Shown here one piece after another: positions 18,902-28,397 of a stretch of DNA of 35,857 nucleotides. Numbering within the stretch: the first letter of the stretch is position 1; each line of letters begins with the position of its first letter. A program made the position numbers and the translations under genes. This stretch comes from Nocardia vinacea NBRC 16497 (GTDB taxonomy: Bacteria; Actinomycetota; Actinomycetes; Mycobacteriales; Mycobacteriaceae): the NCBI RefSeq assembly GCF_000308835.1, contig NZ_BAGN01000047.1, positions 1 to 35,857 on the forward strand, written 5' to 3'. The notes beneath the pieces were generated by a model. It was not told the origin of the DNA. It saw only the letters and a program-made list of their open reading frames with translations, and ran no database searches.

Positions 18902-20470
18902 GTGGCAGAAACTCAGAGACCGGTCCTCGTCGTCGACTTCGGCGCACAGTACGCCCAGCTGATCGCCCGGCGGGTCCGTGAATCGAGTGTGTATTCGGAG
19001 GTGATCCCGCATACCGCCACGGTGGACGAGATCGCCGAGAAGCAGCCGCTCGCGGTGATTCTGTCCGGCGGACCGTCCAGCGTGTACGCCGAGGGCGCAC
19101 CGCAGCTGGACGCGCGGCTGTTCGATCTCGACATCCCGGTCTTCGGCATCTGCTACGGCTTCCAGGCCATGGCGCAGGCGCTCGGCGGCACGGTCTCGCA
19201 TACCGGCACCCGCGAATACGGTCGCACCGACCTCAATATCGATGGCGGTCTGCTGCACGGCGGACTGCCCACCAAACAGCGGGTGTGGATGAGCCACGGC
19301 GATGCGGTCACCGACGCGCCCGAGGGCTTCGAGGTCACCGGCACCAGCGCGGGCGCTCCGGTCGCCGCATTCGAGAACCGGGCCCGCAAGCTGGCCGGTG
19401 TGCAGTACCACCCGGAGGTGCTGCACTCGCCGCACGGTCAGCAGGTGCTCAGCCGCTTCCTGCACGAACTCGCCGGCATCCCCGCCACGTGGACCCCGGC
19501 CAACATCGCCGAATCGCTGATCACTTCGGTGCGCGAGCAGATCGGTGACGGCCATGCGATCTGCGGGCTGTCCGGCGGTGTGGACAGCGCGGTCGCCGCA
19601 GCGCTGGTGCAGCGCGCGATCGGCGACCGGCTGACCTGTGTGTTCGTCGATCACGGCCTGTTGCGGGCGGGAGAGCGCGAGCAGGTGCAGCAGGACTTCG
19701 TCGCCGCGACCGGCGCCAAGCTGGTGACCGTCGACGCAGTGGACAAGTTCCTCGGTGAGCTGAAGGGCGTTACCGATCCGGAGGAGAAGCGCAAGACCAT
19801 CGGCCGGGAGTTCATCCGGTCGTTCGAGGATGCGGTCTCCGAGGTCGTCGTCGAACAGAGCGGCGGCGCCAAGCCGGAGGTCGAATTCCTGGTGCAGGGC
19901 ACGCTCTACCCGGACGTCGTCGAATCCGGTGGCGGCAGCGGCACCGCGAATATCAAGAGCCACCACAATGTCGGCGGTCTACCCGACGATCTGGAGTTCG
20001 ACCTCGTCGAACCGCTGCGGTTGCTGTTCAAGGACGAGGTGCGCGCGGTCGGCCGCGAACTCGGGTTGCCCGAGGAAATCGTTGCCCGCCAGCCGTTCCC
20101 GGGTCCCGGCCTGGCCATCCGCATTGTCGGCGAGGTCACCGCGGACCGTCTGGAGACGCTGCGACAGGCCGATGCCATCGCACGCGAGGAGTTGACCGCC
20201 GCCGGCCTCGATCGCCAGATCTGGCAGTGCCCGGTGGTGCTGCTCGCGGATGTGCGCAGCGTCGGTGTGCAGGGCGACGGCCGCACCTACGGTCACCCGA
20301 TCGTGTTGCGTCCGGTCTCCAGCGAGGACGCCATGACCGCCGACTGGACCCGGCTGCCCTATGACGTACTCGAGCGCATTTCCACCCGCATCACCAATGA
20401 GGTGGCCGAGGTCAACCGGGTTGTCCTCGATGTGACGAGCAAGCCGCCGGGCACTATCGAATGGGAGTGA
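18902..20470 (+). CDS. guaA: GMP synthase (glutamine-hydrolysing)
   Basis: GMP synthetase converts XMP, ATP and glutamine to GMP. The 522-residue protein has the class I glutamine amidotransferase domain first: [26 protein letters not shown], nucleophile motif GICYGFQ near residue 83 and YHPEV. The ATP pyrophosphatase domain follows with the P-loop [13 protein letters not shown] (about 223-235), then the dimerisation domain ending [18 protein letters not shown]. All motifs are intact and length is normal. It completes the pathway served by guaB2. The GTG start appears leaderless. Confidence 0.97.
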   Translation: MAETQRPVLVVDFGAQYAQLIARRVRESSVYSEVIPHTATVDEIAEKQPLAVILSGGPSSVYAEGAPQLDARLFDLDIPVFGICYGFQAMAQALGGTVSHTGTREYGRTDLNIDGGLLHGGLPTKQRVWMSHGDAVTDAPEGFEVTGTSAGAPVAAFENRARKLAGVQYHPEVLHSPHGQQVLSRFLHELAGIPATWTPANIAESLITSVREQIGDGHAICGLSGGVDSAVAAALVQRAIGDRLTCVFVDHGLLRAGEREQVQQDFVAATGAKLVTVDAVDKFLGELKGVTDPEEKRKTIGREFIRSFEDAVSEVVVEQSGGAKPEVEFLVQGTLYPDVVESGGGSGTANIKSHHNVGGLPDDLEFDLVEPLRLLFKDEVRAVGRELGLPEEIVARQPFPGPGLAIRIVGEVTADRLETLRQADAIAREELTAAGLDRQIWQCPVVLLADVRSVGVQGDGRTYGHPIVLRPVSSEDAMTADWTRLPYDVLERISTRITNEVAEVNRVVLDVTSKPPGTIEWE

Positions 20471-20545
20471 CCCCGCAATCGGGCCTGATTTGCCGGATTT
20501 CGGGAGTACCGTCAGCCGGATAGACCAGTTCCCCAGGGGGTTCGG

Positions 20546-21001
20546 ATGGCAGCGAAGAAGCCGCTCTGCACCGTCAACGCGGTCGTCGAGGCACCGTGTG
20601 GAGTGGTGGCCGCACTGCTCACCACGGTGAGCGCAGGCCCGGTCGGTCCGGACAACGCCTTCTTCCTCGTCGACGGGCCCGATCCCGGGATGCGGTTGCG
20701 CGGCGGCCCGAATGAATTCCGGGCCGCGATCGCCGGGGATCCCAATGGGTTTCGGGTCGAGGTGGATCGGGCGCAGGCGATGTTCGCGGTCGAGGGGCAG
20801 CGGTGGTTTCGCGCCGAATGTCGAGTGCTGCCGCATCCGAAGGGTGCTCGGGTGATCCAGCAGATGTTCAACGTCGCGACCAGTGGGCGGTGGATTGTGC
20901 CGATGATCGCGCGGGGTGTCGAGGGCAAGCAGCGGGTGAATATGCAGCGGCTACTCGACCGGATCAGTGAACATTTGGGCTGCCCGGCCTATTTGGAGTA
21001 G
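20546..21001 (+). CDS. SRPBCC-like hypothetical protein
   Basis: A 151-residue soluble protein without recognisable catalytic residues. The alternating strands (FLVDGPDPGMRLRGG, GFRVEVDRAQAMFAVEGQRWFRAECRVLP) followed by a long C-terminal helix (ARGVEGKQRVNMQRLLDRISEHL) resemble the SRPBCC/polyketide cyclase fold, which binds hydrophobic ligands. This is a tentative call from pattern alone. ATG 20546 has GGGGG about 7 bases upstream. It lies 75 bases after guaA and may be co-transcribed with it. Confidence 0.6.
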   Translation: MAAKKPLCTVNAVVEAPCGVVAALLTTVSAGPVGPDNAFFLVDGPDPGMRLRGGPNEFRAAIAGDPNGFRVEVDRAQAMFAVEGQRWFRAECRVLPHPKGARVIQQMFNVATSGRWIVPMIARGVEGKQRVNMQRLLDRISEHLGCPAYLE

Positions 21002-21170
21002 TGGACTCGGGGTTGGGTGTGGGCGGCGGTGTGCGGCCGAGGATGAGTTGCCCGAGTAATAAGCCGCCGCCGAGATAACTGCGGCTCGGTGTCAGCGGCA
21101 TGAAACGGCCGATCGGGATTCCCGTATGGTCGGTCGGTTCGTCGTGGGTGTCGAACTGTTCCATGGGCAT
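20964..21170 (-). CDS. Small hypothetical protein, 68 residues
   Basis: This small reading frame is supported mainly by a strong ribosome binding site: GGAGGAG lies about 10 bases before ATG 21170. The protein has a Pro-rich C-terminus (TPPPTPNPESTTPNRP) and a short LGGGLLLGQLILG hydrophobic stretch; no family is recognised. Its 3' end overlaps the convergent SRPBCC-like gene by 38 bases. An intrinsic terminator sits directly upstream, so it would be made only from read-through or its own promoter. Confidence 0.4.
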   Translation of the reverse strand: MPMEQFDTHDEPTDHTGIPIGRFMPLTPSRSYLGGGLLLGQLILGRTPPPTPNPESTTPNRPGSPNVH

Positions 21171-21187
21171 TGGCGTTCTGCTCCTCC

Positions 21188-21222
21188 GGAAAGAAAATGG
21201 CCCGTCCGCGGGACGGGCCATT
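21188..21222 (-). terminator. Intrinsic terminator after the PspC-small membrane protein genes
   Basis: A perfect 12-base-pair stem (21222-21211 with 21207-21196) and 3-base loop, followed on the minus strand by TTTTCTTT. It lies 8 bases after the stop of the 70-residue membrane protein gene and overlaps the region just before the ribosome binding site of the 68-residue gene. Confidence 0.88.
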
Positions 21223-21229
21223 CGTGTGA

Positions 21230-21442
21230 TCAGCGGGGTCTGCGCGGGGAAATGACCAGCAGGATGCCGACCACGATGGCGGCGATCACGACGACCCAGC
21301 CGAGCGAGGCCACACCGGTGCCGGTCATGGTGGCCGGGCCGATGAAGGCCCAGATGCTCACGCCGAGAGCGAGCAGTCCGACGATCAGCAGGGAGACGGA
21401 CGGTCCCCGCTTGGTGACGTTGTCATCGGTGGGGTCAGCCAC
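21230..21442 (-). CDS. Small two-helix membrane protein
   Basis: A 70-residue protein with two hydrophobic helices (VSLLIVGLLALGVSIWAFIG and LGWVVVIAAIVVGILLVI) and a basic C-terminus. GTG 21442 has GGAGGTG about 6 bases upstream and overlaps the PspC-gene stop by 8 bases, so they are translationally coupled. Small proteins like this often accompany PspC/LiaF-like genes in actinobacteria, which suggests a role in the same envelope stress module. Confidence 0.78.
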   Translation of the reverse strand: MADPTDDNVTKRGPSVSLLIVGLLALGVSIWAFIGPATMTGTGVASLGWVVVIAAIVVGILLVISPRRPR

Positions 21443-23171
21443 GGTGCACCTCCGCATTGCCGGTCCGGACATGGACTTTCAGGTCGAGCACCGGTGCGCC
21501 GTCGGCATGCGGGCCGGTGATACCGGTGGGGCAGTTGACATCTCCCAGGTTGACGGTGCAATCGGTGCGCACCGCCATGCCCTCGGGCAGCAGGATCCTG
21601 GCATCGCCGAGCCGGACCGCGACCTCGACGGCGCGGTTTTCGGTCAGCTTCAGCGACCGCAGATCCAATGTGCCTGTCCCCACCGTCAACTCGTACTTCG
21701 GGGCCAGATCGGCCATCGTGGTCGGCGCCCAGGTGCGATCACCGACGGTGGCGCTGTCGAATTCGATCGGGCCGAGCATCGAGGCCAGCACCACGAATCC
21801 GGCCAGCGGTGCGGTCAGTACGAGCAGGCCGAAGCCGCGACGGAGGAATGCGCCGATCACCAGACCCAACCCGATCACCGCCAGCGCCACCGCGCCGATC
21901 CGGCCGGGTGTCATCCACTCGACGCCGGAGGCGGCCAGCGCACCCGCACCCGCGGCGGCCAGGATGGCCAGGCCGAGCACCACCGGGGTGAGCCGGGAGC
22001 GGGGGCGCTTCGGCGGGGGCGCGACGATGGTACGGGTCGGGGTGGGTTCGGGGAGGTCCCAGGCGAGTGGGGCTACGCCGAGGGGGTCCCAGGCCGGTGG
22101 GGTCAGGCCGGTGGGGGTCGCGACCGTTGTGCGGGATGGGGGAGTGCCTGTGCGCGAAGTGGATTCGGTTCGGGATGAGCTGCCCCTGTTTTCCGAAGCG
22201 GCGTCGATGTTGCTCGTGCCGGGTGTCACGGCAGGTTGTGTGGTGTCGCCACCTGTCGCACCGGGCGTCGTGCTCGCGCCGGACGGGCCGCCGGTCGTGT
22301 CCGGCGATTCGGAAGCGGCAATTCTCGGCGTTCCATTGTCGGGCGTTGTGGTCTCGGTGGGTGGTGCCGTGGTTCCCGCGTCGCTCTTGTCGAGCAGGAC
22401 GGTGTCGGCATCTTCCTTACCCAGCAGCACGGTGTCGGGATCGGCTGGCGTAGCGCCCGCATCGATTGGCGTGCCGCCCTTTTCGATCAGTTCGGGTTCA
22501 GCGTCGCCATTTCCGGCATCCGGCAAGCGAACTGTGTCCTGCGCAGGGGTATAAGGTGCCGCTTGGGCCGGAGCGTCCGGGACATATGCGTCCGGCAACT
22601 TCGTGTACGGGGTGTACATGCTGCTCTCCGGCGCGTAGAAGTCGCCCGGCATCGTGCGCTGCGGGAATATCGCCCCGGGGTAGCCGGTCGCGGTGAGACC
22701 GCCGTCGAAGCCGCCGAGCGAACTCGTGCCGGGCGGCGGCTGCGGGTTTCGCATATGCAGCATCCACCAACCGGCCAGCATCAGCGACATGCTGATCATG
22801 CCCGAGCCGGCCAGTCCGACGCCGACCGGTCCGATGGTGCTGACCGCGATGGCGAGTGCCACGATCAACACGATGGTCTTGGTCTGCGACTGCGAGCTGT
22901 GCCCCTTGCCGAACAGTGACTCGGCCGCGGAGGACTGATCACCCGCCGCGCTGAACAGCAGCCAGGCGAGCAGGTAGAGCACAATGCCCGCCCCGCCGAA
23001 GATTGTCGACACCACGAGCGCGACCCGCACGAGCACCGGATCGATCCCGTAGCGCTGCCCGAACCCGGCCGCGACGCCCGCGATCGGACCTTGCCGCGGC
23101 AACCGGACGGGCCGCGACTGCCACATCTGGTGAATCTGATCGCCGAAGCTCGTTTTCGTCATGGTTTCCAT
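21435..23171 (-). CDS. PspC-domain / LiaF-like membrane protein
   Basis: About 578 residues. The N-terminus has a PspC domain (PRQGPIAGVAAGFGQRYGIDPVLVRVALVV, then a hydrophobic stretch) and two more membrane segments. A long acidic, Thr/Pro-rich linker follows, in which DTVLL is repeated. Four hydrophobic segments (VVLGLAILAAAGAGALAA and following) precede a C-terminal beta-rich domain ending LDLKVHVRTGNAEVHRG, like the LiaF C-terminus. Such proteins partner PspC-type histidine kinases in sensing envelope damage. The start is uncertain between ATG 23171 and ATG 23162, because neither has a strong ribosome binding site. Confidence 0.85.
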   Translation of the reverse strand: METMTKTSFGDQIHQMWQSRPVRLPRQGPIAGVAAGFGQRYGIDPVLVRVALVVSTIFGGAGIVLYLLAWLLFSAAGDQSSAAESLFGKGHSSQSQTKTIVLIVALAIAVSTIGPVGVGLAGSGMISMSLMLAGWWMLHMRNPQPPPGTSSLGGFDGGLTATGYPGAIFPQRTMPGDFYAPESSMYTPYTKLPDAYVPDAPAQAAPYTPAQDTVRLPDAGNGDAEPELIEKGGTPIDAGATPADPDTVLLGKEDADTVLLDKSDAGTTAPPTETTTPDNGTPRIAASESPDTTGGPSGASTTPGATGGDTTQPAVTPGTSNIDAASENRGSSSRTESTSRTGTPPSRTTVATPTGLTPPAWDPLGVAPLAWDLPEPTPTRTIVAPPPKRPRSRLTPVVLGLAILAAAGAGALAASGVEWMTPGRIGAVALAVIGLGLVIGAFLRRGFGLLVLTAPLAGFVVLASMLGPIEFDSATVGDRTWAPTTMADLAPKYELTVGTGTLDLRSLKLTENRAVEVAVRLGDARILLPEGMAVRTDCTVNLGDVNCPTGITGPHADGAPVLDLKVHVRTGNAEVHRG

Positions 23172-23252
23172 GGTCGTGCTGACCAGCACTTCGGCGCATC
23201 GGGGGGAACCCTGAGAAAATCTCTGATCTCTTTGGACCAAGCGGTCTCTTGT

Positions 23253-26200
23253 TTAGTCGCAGGGCGGACGGTAGGAGAGCTGGGGCAGGTAGCGCTGCCA
23301 GAGTTCGGGAGTCATGAGGGTGGCGGTGGCATGACAGATGCGTTCGATCGCGTGCTGCTCGTCCAGATCCCACAGTCGACGCTCGCCACCGCTACTCGAG
23401 GCGGACAGATAGTCGCCTTGTGGATGGAACTGGATGAACCAGACGTTGGGGCCGGGCGGTGCGATGGAACTGGACATGAGGCGGGGATGAAGGCGATCGG
23501 TGAAGTCCCACAACCGCACCGATCCGTCGTTTCCACTGGTGGCCATGGTCTTGCCGTCGGGACTGAACGAGGTCGAGATGATCGCCAGATTATGTGCGGT
23601 GACCCGGTCACCGACCGGTTCGGGCGATGCCGGGTTACTGATGTCCCAGACCTGGAAGGTTTCGTTCGCCACGGTGACGGCGGTGCGGCCGTCGGGGTGC
23701 ATGCTCACGTCGAGCATCAGCGGCGAGTGCTCCGGCGGGGATGTACCCACCCGGACCGGGTGGTCCGGGTTCGAGATATCCCACAGCGTCAGCCTGGTTC
23801 GCAGGGCCATCGCCGGCGAACTCGGCTCGGACAGGGTCGACTCGATGATCGCGAGGGTGGGCCGGGTCGGATCGAATCCGATGGCTTGGACCTGCGCGGG
23901 AGCGACGGATGTCGGTGTTCCGAGTAGCACTGGGCGGGAGCGGTCCGCAATGTTCGCGAGTTGGAAGGTATCGACCTTGGGATCCAGAGTCTGCGCGGCC
24001 AGGGTCCAGTCGCGGTGGAAGGTCAGGCGCGACCATTGCGACGATGCGGCCTGCCAGTCGCCCGATATCCGAATGTTCTTCGGGTCGGTGAGGTCGACAA
24101 GGAACATCGGCCCCATCGGACCGTCCCGCGCTATCAGAGACTTTCCATCAGGGCTCAGGGCCCGGATAGATGATCCCGGTTTCGCCCGGAATTCCCCGAT
24201 CCGGACTGGTTCCCGGGGGTTACCGGTATCCCATATGACGAATGTGCCGTCGCTGGAATCGCTCACCATTCGGGTGCCGGTGGCATCGAATATCGGACTC
24301 CGACCCCAGTCGGTGTGTCCATTGAGTACCGCGGGAGCCAGGGACCACAGCCGCACGACTCCCTCGGTGCCACCGACGGCCAAAATCTTTCCATCCGAGC
24401 TGAACGCCAGCCCCGTCGGTTCACCGGTACATCGGGTGGGAATTCTCGCGTCGTTGAGGCAGCGGGACGGAATCGCCGACAGTTGGGCGCCCAGCGGGGT
24501 CGGCTGCGCGGGATCGGCGATATTCCATAGTTTCGCGCCGGTGGCACCACCGGTCGCCAGTGTGTGGCCGTCCGGGCTGAAGGCGAGCAGGGGGACGGGC
24601 TGCTGCACCACGTTGTCCACCAACGGATTTCCGAGCGGTCGCGGGTGGGCGGGATCGTCGACGGCCCACAACTGGGTCACGCTGACGTATGTGTGTCGTA
24701 CGGTCAGGCGTGGACCGGCCAGGGCGAAGACTCTGTTGTCAGGGCTGAACCGGATTGCTTCGACATCGTGGGGCACCTCGAATGGTGTTCCAGCGCGGGT
24801 GATTTCTCCCGTGGCCGGGACGGACCACAATTCGACCGTCGCGATACTGTGGTCCCAGTCGCTGGTCGCGACCGCCAGTAGTCGCCCATTGCCGCTGAAC
24901 GCGAACGCGGACAGGTCCCGATTGCGCGGCGCGGGGATGAACCGACCCTGGATCGGTTCGGCCGGGTTGCCGACATCCCACAGGGTGATGCCTTTGTCGC
25001 GCATGGACCCGACTGCCAGCGTCCGTCCGTTCGGACTGAAGGACACCAGATAACCCGTGTCGCTGGTGGTCGTCGGCGGTGATCCGAACAGCCGGGGATG
25101 CGCCGGATCACGTACATCCCACAGCTGCGGTCGTGCCGAAGTGCCGGTGGTCGCGAGCACCGTGCCATCCGGGTTGAATGCCATGGACGTCGCCCCGGAA
25201 GGGGATTCGCGTAAAGGCTCGCCCAGCGGGTGGGGATGTCGCGGATCGGCGACGTCCCAGAGGCGGATGGTGTTGTCGTTGCTCGCGGAAGCCAGCACCC
25301 GGCCATCGGGTCGGTACGCGATGGTCCTGATTCCCTCGTCGTGTGCGGCAAATGGTGTTGCGAGGGCGAGGTTCTGGGTTGCGAGCAGCCTTGCCCGCAC
25401 CTCCGGATCGCCCGGCCTGAGTTGTCCGGCAACGAGATATAGCTGCGCGGACAGCGATGGATCGATTTGTTGTAGTCGATCTGCCTCCGCCAGTACGGAT
25501 CCGAAGTTCTTGTCGTTGCGCTGCTGTTTGGTGAGCTCGACCTGCGCGTAGGCGATCGTGCCGAGTACGAGTAGGCCGACGCCGAGCATGGCGAGGACTA
25601 CGCGGGTCACCGACGACCGTCTGCGGGAGTGCGTTCGCGCTGCTCGGGAATGCTCGAGGAAAGTGCGGATCTGGCCGCCGACCATGGGTGGATCGACATG
25701 ACCGAGTGCGGTCTCGAGCCGGGTGCCCCGATAGAGCAGTGAGGGATCCTGTCCGGTCGAATCCCATTCCGCGGCATCGGCTTCCAACCGCTGCCGGACC
25801 AGGTAGCCGACGCGGTCCTCATCGATCCAGGTGTGCAGTCGCGGCCAGGCGTCCAGCACGATCTCGTGGGTCAGATACACCGAGTCGGAGTCGAGGGTGA
25901 TCAGGCGGGTGCGGGCAAGCAGTTCCAGTGCGGCCGTGGCGGATACCGGGTCGGTGGTGCGTTGCAGCAGGTTCGGACGGACGGCGATGCGCCGGGTATC
26001 GCGCGAATCATTGGCGACGGCAACGAGTCCGAGCAGCACATCCTTCGCGGAGGACTGCTGGGTGTCGGATAGTTCGCTCCATGCCTGTTCGGCGGTGGCG
26101 GCGATGGAGCCGATGACACCGCCCGCCTTGCGATATCCGGCGACGGTGAGTTTGCGGCCTTCCCGGTGCTGCCAGGTGGCGGCCATGACGTGTGACAGCA

Positions 26201-27293
26201 GCGGGAGTGCGCCCGGATCGTAGCTCTGGCGGTTCTCGTGATCGCCGAGTCCGCAGAGTTCGGTGATCACCAGTTCTGCCAGGCCGGACTCCAGTTCGAG
26301 CCCGGCGTGGTTGGCCGGCCCGATGAGTGCTCGGTCCAGTTCGTCCAGCCGCATCGGGCCGAGTAGATAGCTCCGGTGTTCGAGAGCGTGCTGCAGGATC
26401 GGGTAGTCGAGGCACTGGGCGTAGAAATCGGCGCGCAGGGCGATGACGACGGTGAGGGCATCCTCGGCCCGAGTTGCGCAGCGGTCCAAGACGTTCAGAA
26501 AAGCTTCGCGCTCGCGTTCATCCGGGCAGGCGGTGAACAGCTCCTCGAACTGGTCCACGATGAGCAGTCGGCGTTGGTCGGTGCTCCACTGGCCGAGTGC
26601 CGTGAACACCTCGTCGGCGGATGGCTTCGCTATTGCGTTGTCCGCGTGAAAAGCCTTGGCCAGCGCGCGGAGCGGGCTCGCCCCGGGTGTCATCGTGGCG
26701 GTCGACCAGTTGTCGGTGACGGCGGGTATGAGTCCCGCGGCCAACAGCGAGGACTTGCCCGCACCCGATGCGCCGATCAGCACGACGACGCCATCCGCGT
26801 CAGCGGCGGCGCCCTGGACCAAATCGACGAGTTCGGCAGTGGATCGGGTTCTGCCGAAGAAGATGTCCCGGTGCTGCTTGCGATACGAGGTGAGTCCTAG
26901 GTAGGGACAGCCCGCGTCGTCCTCGTCATTCGGTGTCCAGGTGATGGCGGCCTGCCAGAGCCGTTGCCACTCACGCACTTCCAGCAACTGCCGACTGGTC
27001 TGCGACTCGGTCTTCTTGGTCAGGTCGATCAGGGTGAGCACCACCGGGAGCATCGATTCGAAGCGAGCCGGAACATTGCGCCCCGCCTTCCAATCGCTGA
27101 TCCGTTGCACCGAAGCACTCGAGGCAGTCCGCGTACCCTGCGCGGCCCGCATCCTCGCCTCGGCCGCCGTGGCCACCCGTCGCAGCGTCGGATTGCCCGC
27201 GGCCGCATAGAGATCGGCGAATCGTTGTGCGAAAACCGCACGCGGTGATCGGATTTCCCCCCGGGTCTCGGCGGTGGTGTCCCCTGCTACCAC
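23253..27293 (-). CDS. nSTAND1 P-loop ATPase with 14 WD40-like blades
   Basis: A 1346-residue multidomain protein. Residues 1-120 form a helical segment with a helix-turn-helix look (SVQRISDWKAGRNVP). The STAND ATPase follows: Walker A IGASGAGKSS (173-182) and Walker B LLIVDQFEELF, the latter typical of nSTAND1. A transmembrane helix lies near residues 562-585. The rest carries 14 blade-like repeats of the type FSPDGKTMATSGNDGSVRLWD, enough for two seven-bladed propellers, ending WQRYLPQLSYRPPC. STAND proteins switch on oligomerisation after ligand sensing, so signalling or defence is likely but unproven. GTG 27293 lacks a clear ribosome binding site. The porin gene upstream is separated by a terminator. 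Confidence 0.88.
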   Translation of the reverse strand: MVAGDTTAETRGEIRSPRAVFAQRFADLYAAAGNPTLRRVATAAEARMRAAQGTRTASSASVQRISDWKAGRNVPARFESMLPVVLTLIDLTKKTESQTSRQLLEVREWQRLWQAAITWTPNDEDDAGCPYLGLTSYRKQHRDIFFGRTRSTAELVDLVQGAAADADGVVVLIGASGAGKSSLLAAGLIPAVTDNWSTATMTPGASPLRALAKAFHADNAIAKPSADEVFTALGQWSTDQRRLLIVDQFEELFTACPDEREREAFLNVLDRCATRAEDALTVVIALRADFYAQCLDYPILQHALEHRSYLLGPMRLDELDRALIGPANHAGLELESGLAELVITELCGLGDHENRQSYDPGALPLLSHVMAATWQHREGRKLTVAGYRKAGGVIGSIAATAEQAWSELSDTQQSSAKDVLLGLVAVANDSRDTRRIAVRPNLLQRTTDPVSATAALELLARTRLITLDSDSVYLTHEIVLDAWPRLHTWIDEDRVGYLVRQRLEADAAEWDSTGQDPSLLYRGTRLETALGHVDPPMVGGQIRTFLEHSRAARTHSRRRSSVTRVVLAMLGVGLLVLGTIAYAQVELTKQQRNDKNFGSVLAEADRLQQIDPSLSAQLYLVAGQLRPGDPEVRARLLATQNLALATPFAAHDEGIRTIAYRPDGRVLASASNDNTIRLWDVADPRHPHPLGEPLRESPSGATSMAFNPDGTVLATTGTSARPQLWDVRDPAHPRLFGSPPTTTSDTGYLVSFSPNGRTLAVGSMRDKGITLWDVGNPAEPIQGRFIPAPRNRDLSAFAFSGNGRLLAVATSDWDHSIATVELWSVPATGEITRAGTPFEVPHDVEAIRFSPDNRVFALAGPRLTVRHTYVSVTQLWAVDDPAHPRPLGNPLVDNVVQQPVPLLAFSPDGHTLATGGATGAKLWNIADPAQPTPLGAQLSAIPSRCLNDARIPTRCTGEPTGLAFSSDGKILAVGGTEGVVRLWSLAPAVLNGHTDWGRSPIFDATGTRMVSDSSDGTFVIWDTGNPREPVRIGEFRAKPGSSIRALSPDGKSLIARDGPMGPMFLVDLTDPKNIRISGDWQAASSQWSRLTFHRDWTLAAQTLDPKVDTFQLANIADRSRPVLLGTPTSVAPAQVQAIGFDPTRPTLAIIESTLSEPSSPAMALRTRLTLWDISNPDHPVRVGTSPPEHSPLMLDVSMHPDGRTAVTVANETFQVWDISNPASPEPVGDRVTAHNLAIISTSFSPDGKTMATSGNDGSVRLWDFTDRLHPRLMSSSIAPPGPNVWFIQFHPQGDYLSASSSGGERRLWDLDEQHAIERICHATATLMTPELWQRYLPQLSYRPPCD

Positions 27294-27364
27294 GTGCGCC
27301 CGATACTTTTGGGCGACACAGACATAGGGACAATTTAGCCGGTTCGAGGTGCATGTACGGGGTC

Positions 27365-27399
27365 GGGCGGCGGTGCGATCGTCGATCGCACCGCCGCCC
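27365..27399 (-). terminator. Terminator after the MspA porin gene
   Basis: A perfect 15-base-pair inverted repeat (27399-27385 with 27379-27365) around a 5-base loop, 14 bases after the porin stop codon. There is no T run. It isolates the porin gene from the nSTAND1 gene downstream. Confidence 0.85.
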
Positions 27400-27412
27400 T
27401 GGTGTTGCCGGA

Positions 27413-28057
27413 TTACAGGAAGATTCGGTCTCCTGTTACCGCGTCGGCGGCGGTGACCTCGGGTGTGTCGGCCGTGAGGGTCACATAGGACTGGATGGTG
27501 AGCGGGCCGCCGCAGTTCTCGACCACCAGGTGGTAGTCGTGGCTGACCAGATAGCCGGTGCCGCCGCGGGCCAGGGCCTTGGTGCCCACTTCGATCGGTT
27601 TGATCTCGCCGGGGCCGATCGACATGTCGAGGCCGACTCCGGCATATATCTTCGGTCCGATGCTGGCATCGAAGTTCGGTGACGTCGAGTCGCCGCTGCC
27701 GCTGACACCGATGCTGAACCCGGCGTCGAAGCCGATCCCGGCCTGGATATCCACCGTGACGTCGAGATCGACCGCACAGGCGACCAGATAGCCCGCCTTC
27801 ATGGTGCCCGTCGCATTCGCGGGAATGGTGCCGTAGAAGGTGTTGTCCAGGAACACCTCTCGGTTGGTCGGCATTCCGTTGAGCGAGGGGACCGGGCGGA
27901 ACTGTTCGTCCGTATGGCCGACGGTGAGCTCGAATCCCCCTGGGCCCGAGTAGTTCTTCTCGTGCGGCGCCATTCCCTGGGCGGCGGCGAATGGCGTGCC
28001 CGCCAATACGATTCCGACCGAGGTGACGGCGGTGAGCAGTACCGACTTGATGTTCAT
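27413..28057 (-). CDS. MspA family porin
   Basis: A 214-residue secreted protein. MNIKSVLLTAVTSVGIVLAGTPFAAAQG is a signal peptide (about 28 residues), and the mature protein is strand-rich with the MspA-family central pattern around GYLVACAVDLDVTVDIQAGI and the GEIKPIEVGTKAL segment. MspA proteins form octameric channels through the mycolic-acid outer membrane of Mycobacteriales and carry small hydrophilic solutes. The gene supports the assignment of the organism to a mycolic-acid-bearing lineage. ATG 28057 has GGGGAGGA 5 bases upstream. Two cysteines in the mature part may pair, which is inference. Confidence 0.87.
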   Translation of the reverse strand: MNIKSVLLTAVTSVGIVLAGTPFAAAQGMAPHEKNYSGPGGFELTVGHTDEQFRPVPSLNGMPTNREVFLDNTFYGTIPANATGTMKAGYLVACAVDLDVTVDIQAGIGFDAGFSIGVSGSGDSTSPNFDASIGPKIYAGVGLDMSIGPGEIKPIEVGTKALARGGTGYLVSHDYHLVVENCGGPLTIQSYVTLTADTPEVTAADAVTGDRIFL

Positions 28058-28397
28058 GATTCCTCCCCGAACCTGTGCTCGGCCCCCTGCGGCGCGAGTC
28101 CCGGTGTTCAGTGGGACGTTTCCGACCCGGAAGAAACGTATGGCGCGCGGTGGTGCGCTGCCGAGGTCATTGTCCGGTGAGAGGTGTGGAAAGTGCTGGT
28201 AGATGCGTTCGGGACCAGTTATCCGGTCCGGCGGAGCACGAATCGGCTGCATATCCGCTCCGTGCCTCCCGCAACGGCTGAGCGGCGGATAAGAACGACA
28301 GGTCAGCGCGGGTTTCTTGTCCGGACCGGACGCAATCGGCGAAGATCAGGGTGATTCCTGATGGTCGGCGTCGGTGGGTCGTGCCAGTATCGAAGGC
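28058..28397. promoter_or_regulatory. Divergent intergenic region, porin and PspC-kinase genes
   Basis: A 340-base gap between leftward mspA-like and rightward PspC-kinase genes that must hold both promoters. No gene, clear operator or long inverted repeat is visible. AGTATC just before the kinase ATG could be part of a -10 box for a near-leaderless message. Confidence 0.35.

Noticed and set aside
18836..19966. Long leftward open frame extending the hydrolase-like gene upstream across guaA
   Set aside because: It is the antisense of guaA, whose protein has all family motifs; the hydrolase fold begins at 18835.
23500..25053. Rightward open frame of about 517 codons inside the nSTAND1 gene
   Set aside because: Antisense to the WD40 repeats; no domain, start site or ribosome binding site of its own.
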